Origin: Sphaerolaimus hirsutus
Taxonomy: Eukaryota; Nematoda; Chromadorea; Monhysterida; Sphaerolaimidae
DNA: 64,000 bases
Direction: 5' to 3'
NCBI GenBank assembly: GCA_964036195.1
Contig: OZ038458.1
Location: forward strand, 15,513,832 to 15,577,831
Numbering within the stretch: the first letter of the stretch is position 1; every line of letters starts with the position of its first letter. The notes under the pieces were generated by a model. The model worked only from the letters and a program-made list of their open reading frames with translations. It had not been told where the DNA came from and ran no database searches. The translations under genes were made by a program, and so were the position numbers. Below are positions 1 through 12,167 of this stretch, one piece after another.

Positions 1-1299
1 TTGCTAAATACCCTGATTAACAAGGATTATAATTTTTTTTACTAAAACTAATCAATTTAACATTTCTATACAATTTTTTTTAGAGATTGTCTATTGATAA
101 CTTATATTTGTTAATTTGTCACATACTATTTAATCTCTACAATAAAAATTTTTTGTTGTCAATATGGATATTTTTATCCACTTATTAACACATCTAACGC
201 AACCAACAATTTTAATGATTTCATAATAAACAACTTAACACACTATTTGTGTAGTGTACTCACCAGTCACCATGCATGCATGCTTACCATGAATGTTGAT
301 CATGCGGACACAGAAAATATACAATCACGTATAGATAAATACATGCAATTACGCGCGCACACGCATTTCCACAACACCGCGCGCGTGTATGTGTATTGCA
401 CACGCGACATGTGATCTGCACTCGCGGGCATGTGTAAAGAGACAAACTGTGAAATGGGCACTGCGGCATGTGTAATGAGACATACTGTGATATGGGCTTG
501 TATGTGTAATGCAGCACACTCAGTAAATATATTTCCTTCAAACAAATGCATAGCATGCGATGCGATCAGCTGAGTATACACCTATTTATTTCCCCACCTA
601 ACGTATCACATGGCATAGAAATAAATATTTATAATGTCTTCATAAATATATATATACGTCGTGTTGTACATTACTTCAAAACTTCTCAAGAGTGCTTCTA
701 CGCCAATTAGTAGAGAATCATATTTCATCAAATAGTGTGCGCAGTAGAAATGCACCCCTGAATACTATATGCGCGAGCAAATGAGCACCGAAGGAGGAGA
801 GCGAAAAGTAAAAAAGCCATAAAAATGTATATTATTTCCATGCTTTCAAACATATGATGAGAAACTAATGTTATGCTGACGCGTTTGTCGTTGATCATTG
901 CACGCAAGAATCGGCGACTGATTCATCAACGTAAAAATTTATTTGTCATCGGACCATTTTCCACGATAAATTTTTCATTAAAATTTGATAACGAAGTTCA
1001 TATATTTAGTCAATTTTTGAGATAAATTGAGTTTTGAACAAGAATTTTGAATACGGTATATGCCATAATATATAGGTACATGCATTATGCACCATATGCA
1101 GTATTTATGTGCACAATCACATAAAAACTTTTTTTATTTGATTTTTGGCAAATAGCCAATAGTGCAGGGCCAGATAAGGGTATGTTTTATTCACTGGTAT
1201 GTACAACAGTGTACAGCAAGCAAGTGGTGGGCATGGTGAATTCACCGATTCATGCAATGCAGCAGTTTACAGTAAGCTAGGGGAACGAAGTGACCAAGA
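1..1299. other. AT-rich intergenic stretch, no gene seen
   Basis: The stretch is AT-rich and holds only short open frames with no codon structure or recognisable motif. Around 340-500 there are alternating purine-pyrimidine runs and repeated TGTGTAATG-like phrases. I see no exon, RNA gene or clear transposon end here. Confidence 0.4.
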
Positions 1300-1529
1300 A
1301 TGGACTTTTACCAGGTAGTAGAAAAAATACCCCCCTCGAAAAACCCCATCTTGAATGAGGTACATCGTTTAAACAATTTACATGAGGTATTTATCGGGGC
1401 CAAATCTCATCAAAACTATACATGTAGTTTGTACAGCTTTGTACATCTCATCGAAACTATACATGTAGTTTGTACATCTACGTTTGAATGTTCTAATACG
1501 TCCCGTTTAGTGACGTTTATTACCAGTTT

Positions 1530-1690
1530 TGGGTATGTAAAAAACTATTCTTTACTACGATACTTACAAAAATTTCTGGCGAAATAATAATATAACCCCC
1601 ACCTCGAATAAGCCATCGAAATCCCCCCCCTCCTCAAAATTTCCACTCTGAAAAAATAAACCCCCGGGGGGTATTTCGAAGAAATACGGT
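1530..1690 (+). mobile_element. Right-end fragment of TACCGTATTT foldback element
   Basis: The sequence ends in GGGGTATTTCGAAGAAATACGGT and closely matches 2930-3085, sharing the phrases CGAAATAATAA and TTTCCACTCTGAAAAAATAA. It therefore belongs to the TA-flanked, poly-C foldback family found many times in the window. No matching intact left end is evident, so it is a fragment or a degraded copy. Confidence 0.5.
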
Positions 1691-1837
1691 TGTTTGAATG
1701 AATGGTGGTGGCACACGAGTTCACTGTGAAAAAGTAAAGTGAAGTAAAAAGTAAAGTGACACTGAATAGCATGGAAACTGTGAGCATGTAACCTGTATGA
1801 AATGAAAAGTGGAAAACCCGTCCTGAAAGTTTTTCAG

Positions 1838-2293
1838 TTATGCTGCGATTACAGCTCAGGCGTAAAATTGACCAGGCGTAAAATTGATTTTTGGGCGTAA
1901 AATTATTACAGGTGAATGGATAACGATATGGCGTTGTAATTTCAGTCAAAGAAAGCGCACATGCAAATTTTGCTTGTGTCCATAGCTCATCAGTTTATTT
2001 TAATTGTACTAGAAGTTATGAATTTTGGCGCAAATTTTTTTAATTTTACGCCCTAATTTTATGCAACTTACAGCGCATAATTGAAAAAATTGTGCTAAAC
2101 TTGATAACTCCCAGTACGATAGAAATAAACCCAGGAGCTTTGGACACAAGAAACGTCTGCATCTAAGCTTTCTTTGACCGAAATAACAATGTCGTATCTT
2201 TATCCATTCATCTGTAATTAATTTTAAATCAATCAATTGAAAATCAATTTTACGCCTGGTTAATTTTACGCCCGAGCTGTAATCGCAGCATTA
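1838..2293. mobile_element. Foldback MITE with TTA target duplication
   Basis: Terminal inverted repeats TGCTGCGATTACAGCTC and GAGCTGTAATCGCAGCA lie at 1841 and 2290, flanked on both sides by TTA. Inside each arm the phrase GGCGTAAAATT is repeated. A 3-bp TTA duplication with palindromic termini is typical of PIF/Harbinger-type non-autonomous elements; that class assignment is inference. No transposase frame is present. Confidence 0.65.
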
Positions 2294-2527
2294 CCGATAC
2301 CCGGATGTTACACAAAGACTACTAAACACTGCATGATACTGTATCATTGACACATCTACATAAAATACCGAAATACAAAAATATAAACCACACATATATG
2401 CACCTCATTTTATGAGCAATGACATTTTGAGAAAGCCCATGGGAGACTACCGCAGGAGACACAGCTCTACCGACATATTTAGCTGGGCCGGTACTAATGT
2501 TACATTGCATATATAACATAAACACAC

Positions 2528-2785
2528 ACAATCGGCGGACCGCAAAGTATGCGCCCAACATTACTTATATCTTGGTCAATAACGCGCGAGCGGCATACTT
2601 ATGTATGCACTTTCACAAAATGAAAGATATTTTAGAAAGAAAAAGACGGAATCGAGTCCAACCTTACGTATGTTTCGTGTGTAAAATAATTTTTCTTTTT
2701 TTGCAGCAACTTCTATTTTATCAATGATGACGTCATGATGGAGTGTATCGTTCAGAAAAATGCATGTGGTCCGCCGTGTATAGAT
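2528..2785. mobile_element. CGGCGGACC-terminus MITE, degenerate
   Basis: The left end reads ATCGGCGGACCGCA and the right end TGGTCCGCCGTG. The interior GACGTCATGATGGAGTG is shared with the copies at 9171-9382 and 63.05-63.26 kb. It is a small non-autonomous element without coding capacity. Confidence 0.5.
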
Positions 2786-2790
2786 ATCTA

Positions 2791-3085
2791 CCATATTTCC
2801 TCGATTTACCCCGCCCCTTGAATTAACCCCCCCCCCCCCTCGAAATACCCGCAGGTTTTTTTGGGCCGGGGAAAAATACCCCCCCCCCCTCGATATATAT
2901 ACCCTACTTGGACACGTTGATTACCTGTTTTGGGTGTATAAAAGCGTACTCTTTACTATGAATTTCGTGAAAATTTCTGACGAAATAATAAACCCCCCTC
3001 GAATAAGCCCCCCCTCGAATTACCCCCCTCAAAATTTCCACTCTGAAAAAATAAACCCCCTGGGGGTATTTCGAGGAAATACGGT
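2791..3085. mobile_element. TACCGTATTT foldback element with poly-C arms
   Basis: The left end TTTCCTCGATTTACCCC and the right end GGTATTTCGAGGAAATACGG are imperfect inverted repeats separated by C-rich tracts. It belongs to the same family as the copies at 5935, 27353, 34217, 39548, 57188 and 57954. Confidence 0.6.
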
Positions 3086-3225
3086 ACCTATGTATTTTAA
3101 CCATGCATGCATGCAGGATTATCCACTGCACCCGTTTCATTTGTAATGCGCTCAATTTACAGGATGTCAGGTTTAACAGGAATTTGGTGAGATCGATAGC
3201 ATAGCGTGATTAATGACTAGTCGGT

Positions 3226-3564
3226 AGTGATGGGAAAGCACCAGAAACAATTGCGCCAAACACCAATAGCGCCATGGCGCCTTTCGGAAACAGGGCGCCA
3301 CAAAAAACGGGCGCCAAGCGTCAGGGGCACCATGGTGACATCCAAGAAATATTGCGCCGGAGCCACAGAAAAAAAGTGTAATATTTGGTGCCTGCCGCGC
3401 ACACCGTATTATTTACACCATCGAGACTGTATCGGTTTTGAATATATTTTAGTTTGAACGCCCTTTTAGGAGTGCGCGCCAAGCGCCAATTTCGCCGTGG
3501 CGCCGTTTGAAAACGGGGCGCCAATGGCTCCACAGAAAAAGGGCGCCAAGCGCCATCATTACTA
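3226..3564. mobile_element. GGCGCC-rich hAT-like MITE
   Basis: It begins TAGTGATGGG and ends in CATCATTACTA, with many GCGCC/GGCGC words in both orientations between. The flanks are CTAGTCGG on the left and CTAGTCCG on the right, which agree at 7 of 8 bases if the boundary is shifted by one. It resembles the 18876-19724 element, which has an exact 8-bp duplication. Confidence 0.5.
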
Positions 3565-4019
3565 TCTAGTCCGGTGCACCCGTACCAAACTGTTATATGC
3601 GCCCATGGCGCAGCTGACATGTTTCACAGCATTCTACAAAATTTGAACCAGTTTTGCCACATCTAAATACTTGTAAACCGCTATTTTATATAGCTAGGCT
3701 TTAAATATATAGCACCTGCGCGGGTTCTCAACGTTTATAAACCCTCGCAGAAAATCTCTTGTCAGTAAAACAGTGACATTCAGAATTGATACCGCATTTC
3801 TATACTGCACTTTCCCCAATTTCCTGTTTCGTTTTTAACGTGTTTACTTGTGTGCATGGACGATATTGCCCGGCATGAATAGCACCGTCCACAGAAAATC
3901 AGATGACGTAAAAAGCAATGGCGCCAGACAAAACGTGTGTAAATGCCATATATTTATGATAATAACTCGATTGACTAATGAGATTCTGTCTTACGTTAAA
4001 ACAAGACATAAAATTCGTT

Positions 4020-4140
4020 ATTAAAAACAGTAAGCTTGTCACAATTTCCCGTGCACTATAAATTTTCTAGTGCAGACTCGTTGTTAAAAACAGTAAGCTT
4101 TTCACAATTTCCCGCGCACTAGAAAATTTCTAGTGCAGAA
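4020..4140. repeat. Direct duplication of about 63 bp
   Basis: Two adjacent copies share TTAAAAACAGTAAGCTT followed by CACAATTTCCCG and the palindrome CTAGAAAATTTCTAG in the second copy. I see no gene in 3565-4160 apart from this duplication. Confidence 0.6.
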
Positions 4141-4359
4141 GTTTTTGCTTTTATTTTGGTGTTAATGTGCTATTAACTACACTAATTTGCACCGTGACTC
4201 TTTTGAATTATTTCAAATGCAAATGAATCAACTTGATTGAATGATTCAATTTAATTTAAGATTGGATTCAAGTTAATGAAATTTTAACTTAATTTGATAA
4301 CTAAAACACATATGGCATACAACAAGGGTACACTGGATGTCGCCATGTCGACATTTCAG

Positions 4360-5580
4360 TTTTCACCAAGTCACGGTGCAAGCTAGTGTGTGTAAGCGCA
4401 ATGTGAAACTGAACAGTACATTCGAGTAAAATACCTTTTCCCATAAAAATTTAAAATCGAGTACTTTTCCCCAGAAAATGTAAAAGTGGGTATACTCCGG
4501 TTGCTTTACACCTAGCATTGATAAAATCTCTGGGAGATTTATATTTAAAAAATCTCAGAAAATCTCAGAAAATATAAGATTTTCTGAGATTTATATTTTT
4601 TCCATGATTTTCTAGAGAGATTTAATTATATTTTCTGCTGATTGAGAAAATCTCTCGAGAAAATCTCTCTATATTTGCCCATTTTCACCTTCAAATTCAC
4701 TAGTTCATGTGCTTTTTTCCAATTTTAATCTATTTTCAACTATATATTTGTTATATACCCATTTTTGGCTATTTTCCCCCTATTTGTAGTTTTTCCTCCC
4801 CTTTTTGTAGTTTTTCCTCCCCGTTTTTCTATTCTATGACATGAAAGAGCCAATAAAAAAGTTATCTGAAATACATTTTCTGTACTCAAGTACTTTCAAG
4901 AAGTATATATAAAAGAGTACTGGTACTTTTTCAGAGGAAATTTAGATGTATTTACTTAGTACTCAAGTACATGTATTTTTGAGTGAACATAAATACGTTT
5001 TGACCCCTGCAACATACTGAACCCCTGCAGTATAGCTGTATTGCTAAGCACCAGGTCTACATTGGCACTGGATGTTGCTACTTGTGCAACGGGTAAACTT
5101 ATGCACTGGGTTCTAGCTGTTTTGACAGCATGCTTTAGAAATATAGTTAGTTTACCAAATTTTGGTGAAAAAGTCATCTGATTAATTCTGTGGGGATCAT
5201 CACACGTGAAAGTAATGTATTCTACTATGAGGAAAAATGCCTAAACCATATTTTTGTTCATGATTCAGATACTAAATACATGGTAGTACAAAGTATGCCA
5301 TCAGTAGACAATATGCTGTTATCATATGAATTGTGAATGAAAAGGTAAAACAACACAATGTGCTTAATATCTACTCTTAATGGTTCAAACACCTTGAAAT
5401 ATCGATTAAATCATACTCAAAGTTGAGAGATTTTATGAGATTTTTTTGAACTGAAAGAGATTTTCTCAGAGATTTAATTATATTTTCAAAAATGACCCAA
5501 GAGATTTAATTATATTTTTTTCTTGAGAGATTTTCTGAGATAATATTTAATTATATTTTCTCAAAATTGGTTGTTTTTTT
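4360..5580. repeat. AT-rich repeat block with AGATTTTCTGAGA words
   Basis: Words such as GAGATTTTCTGAGA and AATCTCAGAAAAT occur in both orientations at 4520-4680 and 5410-5570, so the ends could fold on each other. AAGTACTTTCAAGAAGTA-type words fill the middle. I see no coding exon. Confidence 0.4.
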
Positions 5581-5589
5581 CAATGCTAT

Positions 5590-5815
5590 ACACCATGCAC
5601 GCATGGTTCCCGCTGGAAGTGCGCCAATGATGGTTAACGCGTGCGAGTTTCATAAAAAGATGACACAATTGATTGTTGTTATAATGTTATTCATTAACAT
5701 ATTCACATCGATGAATTGTTTTCATCTTTTTACGGAAATCGCATGATTTGATAATCATTGGCACGCTTCCAACACGAGACATAAATCAGTGCGAGGGCAG
5801 AGTAACATGTACGCC
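5590..5815. repeat. Imperfect palindrome, copy of 28702-28925
   Basis: The left half contains GGTTAACGCGTGCGAGTTTC and the right half GAAATCGCATGATTTGATAA, separated by an AT-rich hairpin centre. Much the same sequence occurs in the opposite orientation at about 28702-28925, so this is a dispersed foldback family. Confidence 0.55.
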
Positions 5816-5934
5816 GAGTATACTTTTCTTCATAGAATATGTAAAAGTGTGTACTTCTTTTCATGTAAAAAAGTAAAAGCTACTACTTTTTACACGTGAG
5901 AACGATTTTTACACTGGAAGACATACCGTATTTC

Positions 5935-6025
5935 CTCGAAATACCCCCAGGGGGTTTATTTTTTCAGAGTGAGAATTTTGAGGGGGGGGGGTATTTCGAG
6001 GGGGAGTAATTCGAGGAAATACGGT
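5935..6025. mobile_element. Minimal TACCGTATTT hairpin MITE
   Basis: About 92 bp consist almost entirely of two complementary arms: ACCGTATTTCCTCGAAATAC at the left and its complement, ending ACGGT, at the right. The insertion is flanked by TA on both sides. This is the shortest copy of the family and shows that the termini are the conserved part. Confidence 0.7.
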
Positions 6026-6622
6026 AACAGATTTCGTTTTTAATTATTATTTAGTATTTTTATAGGAAGATGATAAGATTTCTTCAAAGTTTTCTATATT
6101 GTAGCAACAAAAATTGCGATTTAAAAAGTCTGAAATATGTTTTCTGTACACGTGTACTTTTATAGTACGAGTACAGGTCAGTACAAATATGTAAATGTGT
6201 ATGTTATATGTAAATGTATTTACCCAGTACTCGAGTATGTGTATTTTTTGAGTAAATGTAAATACATTTTGACAACTGTACACACTCAAACAATGCACTT
6301 CAAGCGATTCAAGTGCACGGGAAATTAGACGTCTGAGTCAGAATGGTAGACTTGTGCCTAACACAGTAATATTAACAGTATCAATAAGTATTTATCTTAT
6401 TACAAAGTTGAAAGCACCAGCGTACCGCGGAATGCCAACTGGCTGGCCACTTTTTCATGGAACATTTGTGCATGCAAGTACATCTATTCCTAATGTCATT
6501 GCAATCATGCCATGATTTCCATGGCACTTTTGTTCACAAAAAACACTAAATAGGTCAATTGCGTGGGTAGGAAACAGCGCCACACACATTTGAGTCACTG
6601 CCTAACAAAATTCCCTCAGTGA

Positions 6623-7620
6623 CTGGTGAGCAGGGTGTTTTCTAAAAATCCATTTTACCAAAATTGTATACAAATTGTAAAAAATTGTATTTATTTTTCA
6701 TTTTTCTTATTAATTTTTCATTTTATTTTATTATGTTCCAAAATGCATGAAATACCAGAAAAAAGTTATCATTGAACCTAAACATGAAAAACATTAAGTG
6801 ACAAAAAAATTTATTACTATGCATGCAGTAAGTATTGTTAGCTAGCTGCAAAGTGTAAAGTTAAAATTATTGATCACCCTGGTTTGCATTTGAAGTACAA
6901 GGACTACTGAAGTGTGCTGGGCCCATTCTCAGCATTCCAGCAAACACTGCAAGTGGAGATATAAACAAAACATTTGAGAAGTGAGAAGTTTTCATGCAAA
7001 GTAAACTCTTATTCTTTTCAACTTCTTACTTCTAAAACTAATTCGCTTTTGGCTATTTACGTCTCATTTTACTTCTCACATCTCACTTTTGGTTTTTTTT
7101 ACTCGCAGAATTAACCCAAACAGCATTTTTTGCTACTGTGCATATGGGCACAAAAAAAAACAGAAATGCAATAGGAACTGAGGTCCTTCAGATGGCGGTG
7201 ATGCTTGATATGTTCTCCTTGATAAATTCTTGATATTTACATTGACATATTTGTTGTATGTTTGTTTTTTATTATTTTTCATGTTGCATTCAAATTTACA
7301 TTATCTCACCTGAAAAAAAACCCAAACAGATATAATATTTTGCAATCACAACATTGAAAGCAATAACCAGGCACCAACTCCATGAATAGACATGTAGAAA
7401 CTCAAACTACAAGGTAAATTTTTTTACAATTTTACAAAAAAATATATGTATGAATTTTTATACAATTTTACTAAAACTTTTTTACAAAACTATGAATTTT
7501 TATACAATTTTTATTTTTATTTAAATTTTTTTCCATTTTATTTTATTTTATTCTAAAATTTTTCATTTTAGTTTTTTTAATAGTTTTTCTCTCTGATATT
7601 TTGCCAACCCTGCTGGTGAG
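6623..7620. mobile_element. Non-autonomous hAT element with 8-bp TSD
   Basis: The element (6631-7612) begins CAGGGTG and ends CCAACCCTG. It is flanked by identical CTGGTGAG at 6623-6630 and 7613-7620. Eight-base duplications and CAGGG-type ends are established marks of hAT transposons. The inside is AT-rich with repeated TACAATTTTAC words and no transposase frame. A related copy lies at 61653-62583. Confidence 0.8.
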
Positions 7621-7903
7621 GTAAAAGAAAGATTGGAGTGTCGACTAGCCTCGTTTTCTGCACAGTGAGAAACGAAATAGCCCCTGGGTAAAAAATGTCC
7701 TAGCATTCATCTGGGGTTCGCCATGAATTTAACATGAAGTTAGATGGCCGCAACATGAGTAGTCCTAGCTAGCCCATACTTTAATTTCCGATGAACTTAA
7801 TGCAGTTGTCCGTTCGATGTATTTTTAATTATTCAGTCTTGTAGACTTCTGGGTGTACGCATCTTGGTTCATTTCAGTCTCTCTAGATACGGGTGTTCCT
7901 ATT

Positions 7904-8309
7904 ACCGTATTTCTTCTAATAGAGCGNNNNNNNNNNNNNNNNNNNNNNNNNNNNNNNNNNNNNNNNNNNNNNNNNNNNNNNNNNNNNNNNNNNNNNNNNN
8001 NNNNNNNNNNNNNNNNNNNNNNNNNNNNNNNNNNNNNNNNNNNNNNNNNNNNNNNNNNNNNNNNNNNNNNNNNNNNNNNNNNNNNNNNNNNNNNNNNNNN
8101 NNNNNNNNNNNNNNNNNNNNNNNNNNTATCAAATATGCTCTGATATTAAAATATTGCTCAAGCATCATTAAAAAGTAAAGCTATGTTCAAATGAGAAATG
8201 TGTGTAAAAGAATTAGTGAAAAATATAACGGCAGCCTAAAAATAGAACGGTAGCTAAAAATGTCGAATGAAAAAATAGATCGGCACTCTTCTATTAGAAG
8301 AAATACGGT
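7904..8309. mobile_element. TACCGTATTTCTTCTAATAG foldback element, gap inside
   Basis: The left end ACCGTATTTCTTCTAATAG and the right end CTATTAGAAGAAATACGGT are exact inverted repeats. The middle is lost in a run of 200 N. A second copy of this family lies at 36367-36551 inside the synaptotagmin gene. Confidence 0.65.
7927..8126. other. Assembly gap of 200 N
   Basis: The run of exactly 200 N suggests a scaffold gap of standard size, not a measured length. It sits between the two arms of a foldback element, a structure that commonly breaks assemblies. Confidence 0.95.
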
Positions 8310-9170
8310 GAGTATCCGTCACGTATTTGACTCGATTGTGCTTAATTTAATAGCGGACGCGCACGGGGTGATGTTTAAAAACCTATCAGCTGTACTTAAC
8401 GGGGCCTGTGCCGCTTGGCATGTAACCCGTTCGGCATGTAGACAGCGGATCAGGGGTTTCCGAAGTTTTGACACTCGCGGCGGCATCATAGATAGCAAAT
8501 CTTGCCTCCGGGGAGATAGACGACTAAAAATTATTCTGGCGGCTCGTTGGGGCAAAATATATAAATATGATATATAGCAAAATTGACAAAATGGAGCCAA
8601 ATTTAATGATTTTTGGTGAAGGTTAGAGAAAAATCACTCAAAATTTGCTCCACTTAGATAGTAGATAGTTGAGAGCAATGGGGACGAGGAGACTGCGGAG
8701 ATAGTAGCCTCGGGATATGTAGCTAGCTGAGCAGCCCCCCCCCCCCGTGAGACCACCGCAACGGGTCTAGGTACATGCCAAGCGAGCCTACGCCGTCTTA
8801 CGTATCTATACTGTACTCGTACCTGCAATTTAATTTCATAGATTGTGACTTGCGCACCTGCAGTATGTTGTGGGTCTTCACGCGGTTCCGTCAAAATCGT
8901 GTGGATAAACAAGTATAGCGATCCTTCTAGGTAAATATATCCCATGTCATGCGCTAAGCCGATGAAAGCAATGTCGGCTTGTGTTTAGCTCTTTGTTCAC
9001 CCAAACCGCTTACCTCTCTGACAGTGAATTCTAGCAACATTGACATCTAACAGATATTTAATTAAAATAAAAAGTAACCTTACCTAGGATCTAGGAGAAT
9101 AAATGTCATACCCTGTGTGATTGTAACCAATCATCTCTACCCTCTCTAGTTGTTAAAACGTATTTATGAT
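8310..9170. other. Unassigned stretch
   Basis: Open frames of about 100 codons exist on both strands (8260-8577 and 8634-8945), but they run through the end of the foldback element or lack splice context and family similarity. I cannot support a gene. Confidence 0.35.
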
Positions 9171-9382
9171 TATACTCGGCGGACCGCACACTATCATTTT
9201 TCTGAAGGAAACACTCCACCATGACGTCATCGTCAATAAAAAATAAATTGTTGCAGCAAAAAAGAAAAAACATCTCAACAAAAAAACATCCGTCGCTTGT
9301 ACGCGACTTCGACTTTTTCTTCAGTAACTATCGACTGAGGCATAATTTTATTGGGCGCATACATTGCAGTCCGCCGAGTATA
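9171..9382. mobile_element. CTCGGCGGACC-terminus MITE
   Basis: Inverted repeats TATACTCGGCGGAC at the left and GTCCGCCGAGTATA at the right bound about 210 bp. The internal GAAACACTCCACCATGACG matches 63.1 kb. The flanking TA suggests a TA duplication. There is no coding capacity. Confidence 0.65.
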
Positions 9383-10430
9383 ATCAAAAGTATTAATGTA
9401 TAGGTACTCAAGTACAGAGTAAATACATTTACGTTTCCTCTGAAGGGTACCTGTACCCGCTTTTAGGTATACTTTTTAAAAGTACTTGAGTACTTGAGTA
9501 CGTATTTCAGAAAGGTTGGTTGATAAAAATATAAAACATGGCCTATTTGGATGGTTGACTAGGAAAGCTTAATAACTCGACCAATTCTTGGCCGATTTGG
9601 ATCATACAACACTTAAAATACTCGGGACAACCTGAAAATTGCATTTCTGAGGTCGGATCAATGATGTCTAAGTTCCGTATAACCATTTGACCCGGTTTTT
9701 AATACGAAAATAAAAATACATTAGACAATGAGAATTCATATACAAAACAAATGAGTTCAATATCTTATTCCAATCAATAGTTATGGCACTTCAAACTTCC
9801 ATATGTGGTGTCTAAATTTTTTATACTGATTTGACTGGGCTTTTCCACATGAAGATTTTTTTTTTGAACATGGCATAAAATACTTTAGACAGAGACAATT
9901 CATTTTTTCAGACAATTTTTTCTCAATATTGTTGTCAAATTTCTCTGTGGCGTCCCCCAGACTAGGTATATCATTGATGATGAGAACAGAAGTGGAAATA
10001 GTACTTTATGATAACTAACATAACCAGATAATGCAAACATTCGACTCACCCAAATTGCTGGGTTCAGTTTCGCATTTGACAGGACATGCGGTAGCGCCCT
10101 TGTAAAAGTAACTACCTAATCATAAATAACGAATGGGTGCTGCGCTATATCAACTTTCAATAAGCTGCAACACCAAGCTAGCTGCTTTCAAAAAGCTGAA
10201 CTAAGACGGCTGAAGCTAAGCGCCACATGATGACAACACGAGCCGAAAAATGTATACAAAATACAAAATGGAAGTGTGTACAAGGTGTGGTGTATGTACC
10301 TAGTTCGTACATTGTGTACATTGTGCGTATGTAGTTCAGAAACTACTGGGTCGGTGACATTTGTTATTTCAAGGAAATTTCAACTTCATTCAGATACATA
10401 TAGGTATGCCAAATAAAGTACAGTATATTA
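9383..10430. other. Intergenic, no gene seen
   Basis: This is AT-rich sequence without an exon I can support. Around 9400-9500 there are GTACTTGAGTAC-like palindromic words, which recur at 4900, 6200, 13.5 and 44.1 kb and appear to be another degenerate dispersed repeat. Confidence 0.35.
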
Positions 10431-10562
10431 CTGTATTACCTCCAATATAAGGTATACCTCTATCTAAGATATGGTACCCTATAATAAAAGGTAGACCAAA
10501 ACGCCGAAAAAAACTGACGAAATTAATATAAGGTATACCTTATATTAGAGGTAATACGGTAT
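10431..10562. mobile_element. Short foldback element with GGTATACC arms
   Basis: The left arm contains TTACCTCCAATATAAGGTATACC and the right arm its complement, ending in AGGTAATACGGTA. The terminal ACGGTA links it to the TACCGTATTT group. Confidence 0.55.
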
Positions 10563-10785
10563 ATACCTTATTGATTGTTCCATTTTCTCAGCCTATATTT
10601 TTAAGAGATTTGCATCCTTAACATGGTTTAAGGTCTATCAAAGCATTGAAAAAATGAGCAAGCACCATACCCAAGGCAATGTCATGTGAAAAAATTACAC
10701 TATGTTGGAATTGGTTCTACCATGTTTGCAATGAAAATATTTTTCTATTTTTTAATTTTACAAAACATTTTGCATCAAAAATTGG

Positions 10786-11287
10786 CTTTAAGCCAGAGTT
10801 ACAGCATAACGATAAATAGAAGGTGATACCACAAATAAAACATCACCGATAAATCCATTATTTTCATGTTTTCAAGGTTTTTAGTGAAAATAAATGTTCA
10901 ATACTTGAATTAGAATGTAAAAAATTTCATATGGGGGATGTTAAATTTGAATGAAAAACGTTCAATAAAAAATGGTCCGCCGACAAATCAAGTTCACGGT
11001 GATGTCCTAAAATCAATTTGTCAGTGGTCATTGCATGAAATGGCCATCGACAAGTTGATTTTTGGGCATCACCGTGAAATTGATTTGTCGCGGACGATGT
11101 TTCATCGAACATTTTTCATTCAAATTCGAATTTAACATCTACCATATGATAAATTTTCATTGAAATTTGAGTATTGAACATGAATTTTGAATAAAAAACT
11201 TGAAAACATGAAAAGAATGTATTTATCGGTGATGTTTTATTTGTCGTATCACCGCTTATTTTTTGTTATGCTGTAACTCTGTCTCTA
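10786..11287. mobile_element. Foldback element, AGAGTTACAGCATAACG termini
   Basis: The left end AGAGTTACAGCATAACGA is complemented by the right end GTTATGCTGTAACTCT. A second palindrome lies inside at about 10925-11145, where CAAATCAAGTTCACGGTGATG faces CATCACCGTGAAATTGATTTG. Similar termini with GCATAACGAC bound the element at 63523-63850. Confidence 0.6.
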
Positions 11288-12167
11288 TGGCTGTATTTGG
11301 TCAACACATTTGCAACACATAAGGATTTGCTATTACCTTGGTATTGTCATTGACGATGAATGTCAACAGTATTATTGCAATTAAATGTATCATTTACTGT
11401 GCAGTTTATGTGAGTGTGCAATTTTTGTCAGTCTGTTGAATTCCATGCAATTTATTGCACAGCATTTTTTTGTTGAATTCCATTGCAATTTATCCTTCTA
11501 ATTTACAAATGCACAGCAAAGTTGTTAAAAGTTATGTATGTTTACTCAAAAAATATGTGTACGTGAGTAAGCGATAAATACATTTACATATACTTTTTTT
11601 AAATACCGTACGCACTTGTACGCGCACATTTTCAAAGCATATGTGTATGGAAAATGTATTTCAGAAAATTCAATTTGGGACATATTTAGGTATAAAGTGA
11701 CTACACTGCTACGTATTTACAGAAGTGGTTCCATTGAATAATAAAGACATGCGTGCCTTTAAAAAAAGTCCCAACCAAATCGAAATTGTTGTGGTAACAA
11801 TAGAAGTGGAAACAAGTCGACGATTTTTATCTCTTAGAATAAAGAGACCTTGAAAACTATTTTATCTGTCATTTGCTTATAGAAAAATATACGTTGTGCT
11901 GTAAACATATGAAAAAGTGCCCACTTTTACATATTCTATGAATAAAATTAGTCGTTTCTACACTCACAAGAAAAGTACCCACATTTACGCGTATGTACGA
12001 GTAAAAAAAAGTATTTTACATTTTCTATACTTTGTGGTGAGTAAAAAAAACAACTTTACATTTACATATACTTTTTAAAAAGTTCAGTAATTCTAACAAC
12101 TCTGATGCACAGCAGTTGAGTAAATGTATAATGCTAGAGTAATAATGTACAGCTGCCAAATTTGCGA
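11288..12167. other. Intergenic, no gene seen
   Basis: AT-rich sequence with short GTATACGTAAAT-like words related to other degenerate repeats in the window. No exon is supported. Confidence 0.35.

Noticed and set aside
8260..8577. 105-codon frame on the plus strand
   Set aside because: It starts in the arm of a foldback element and shows no family similarity or splice context.
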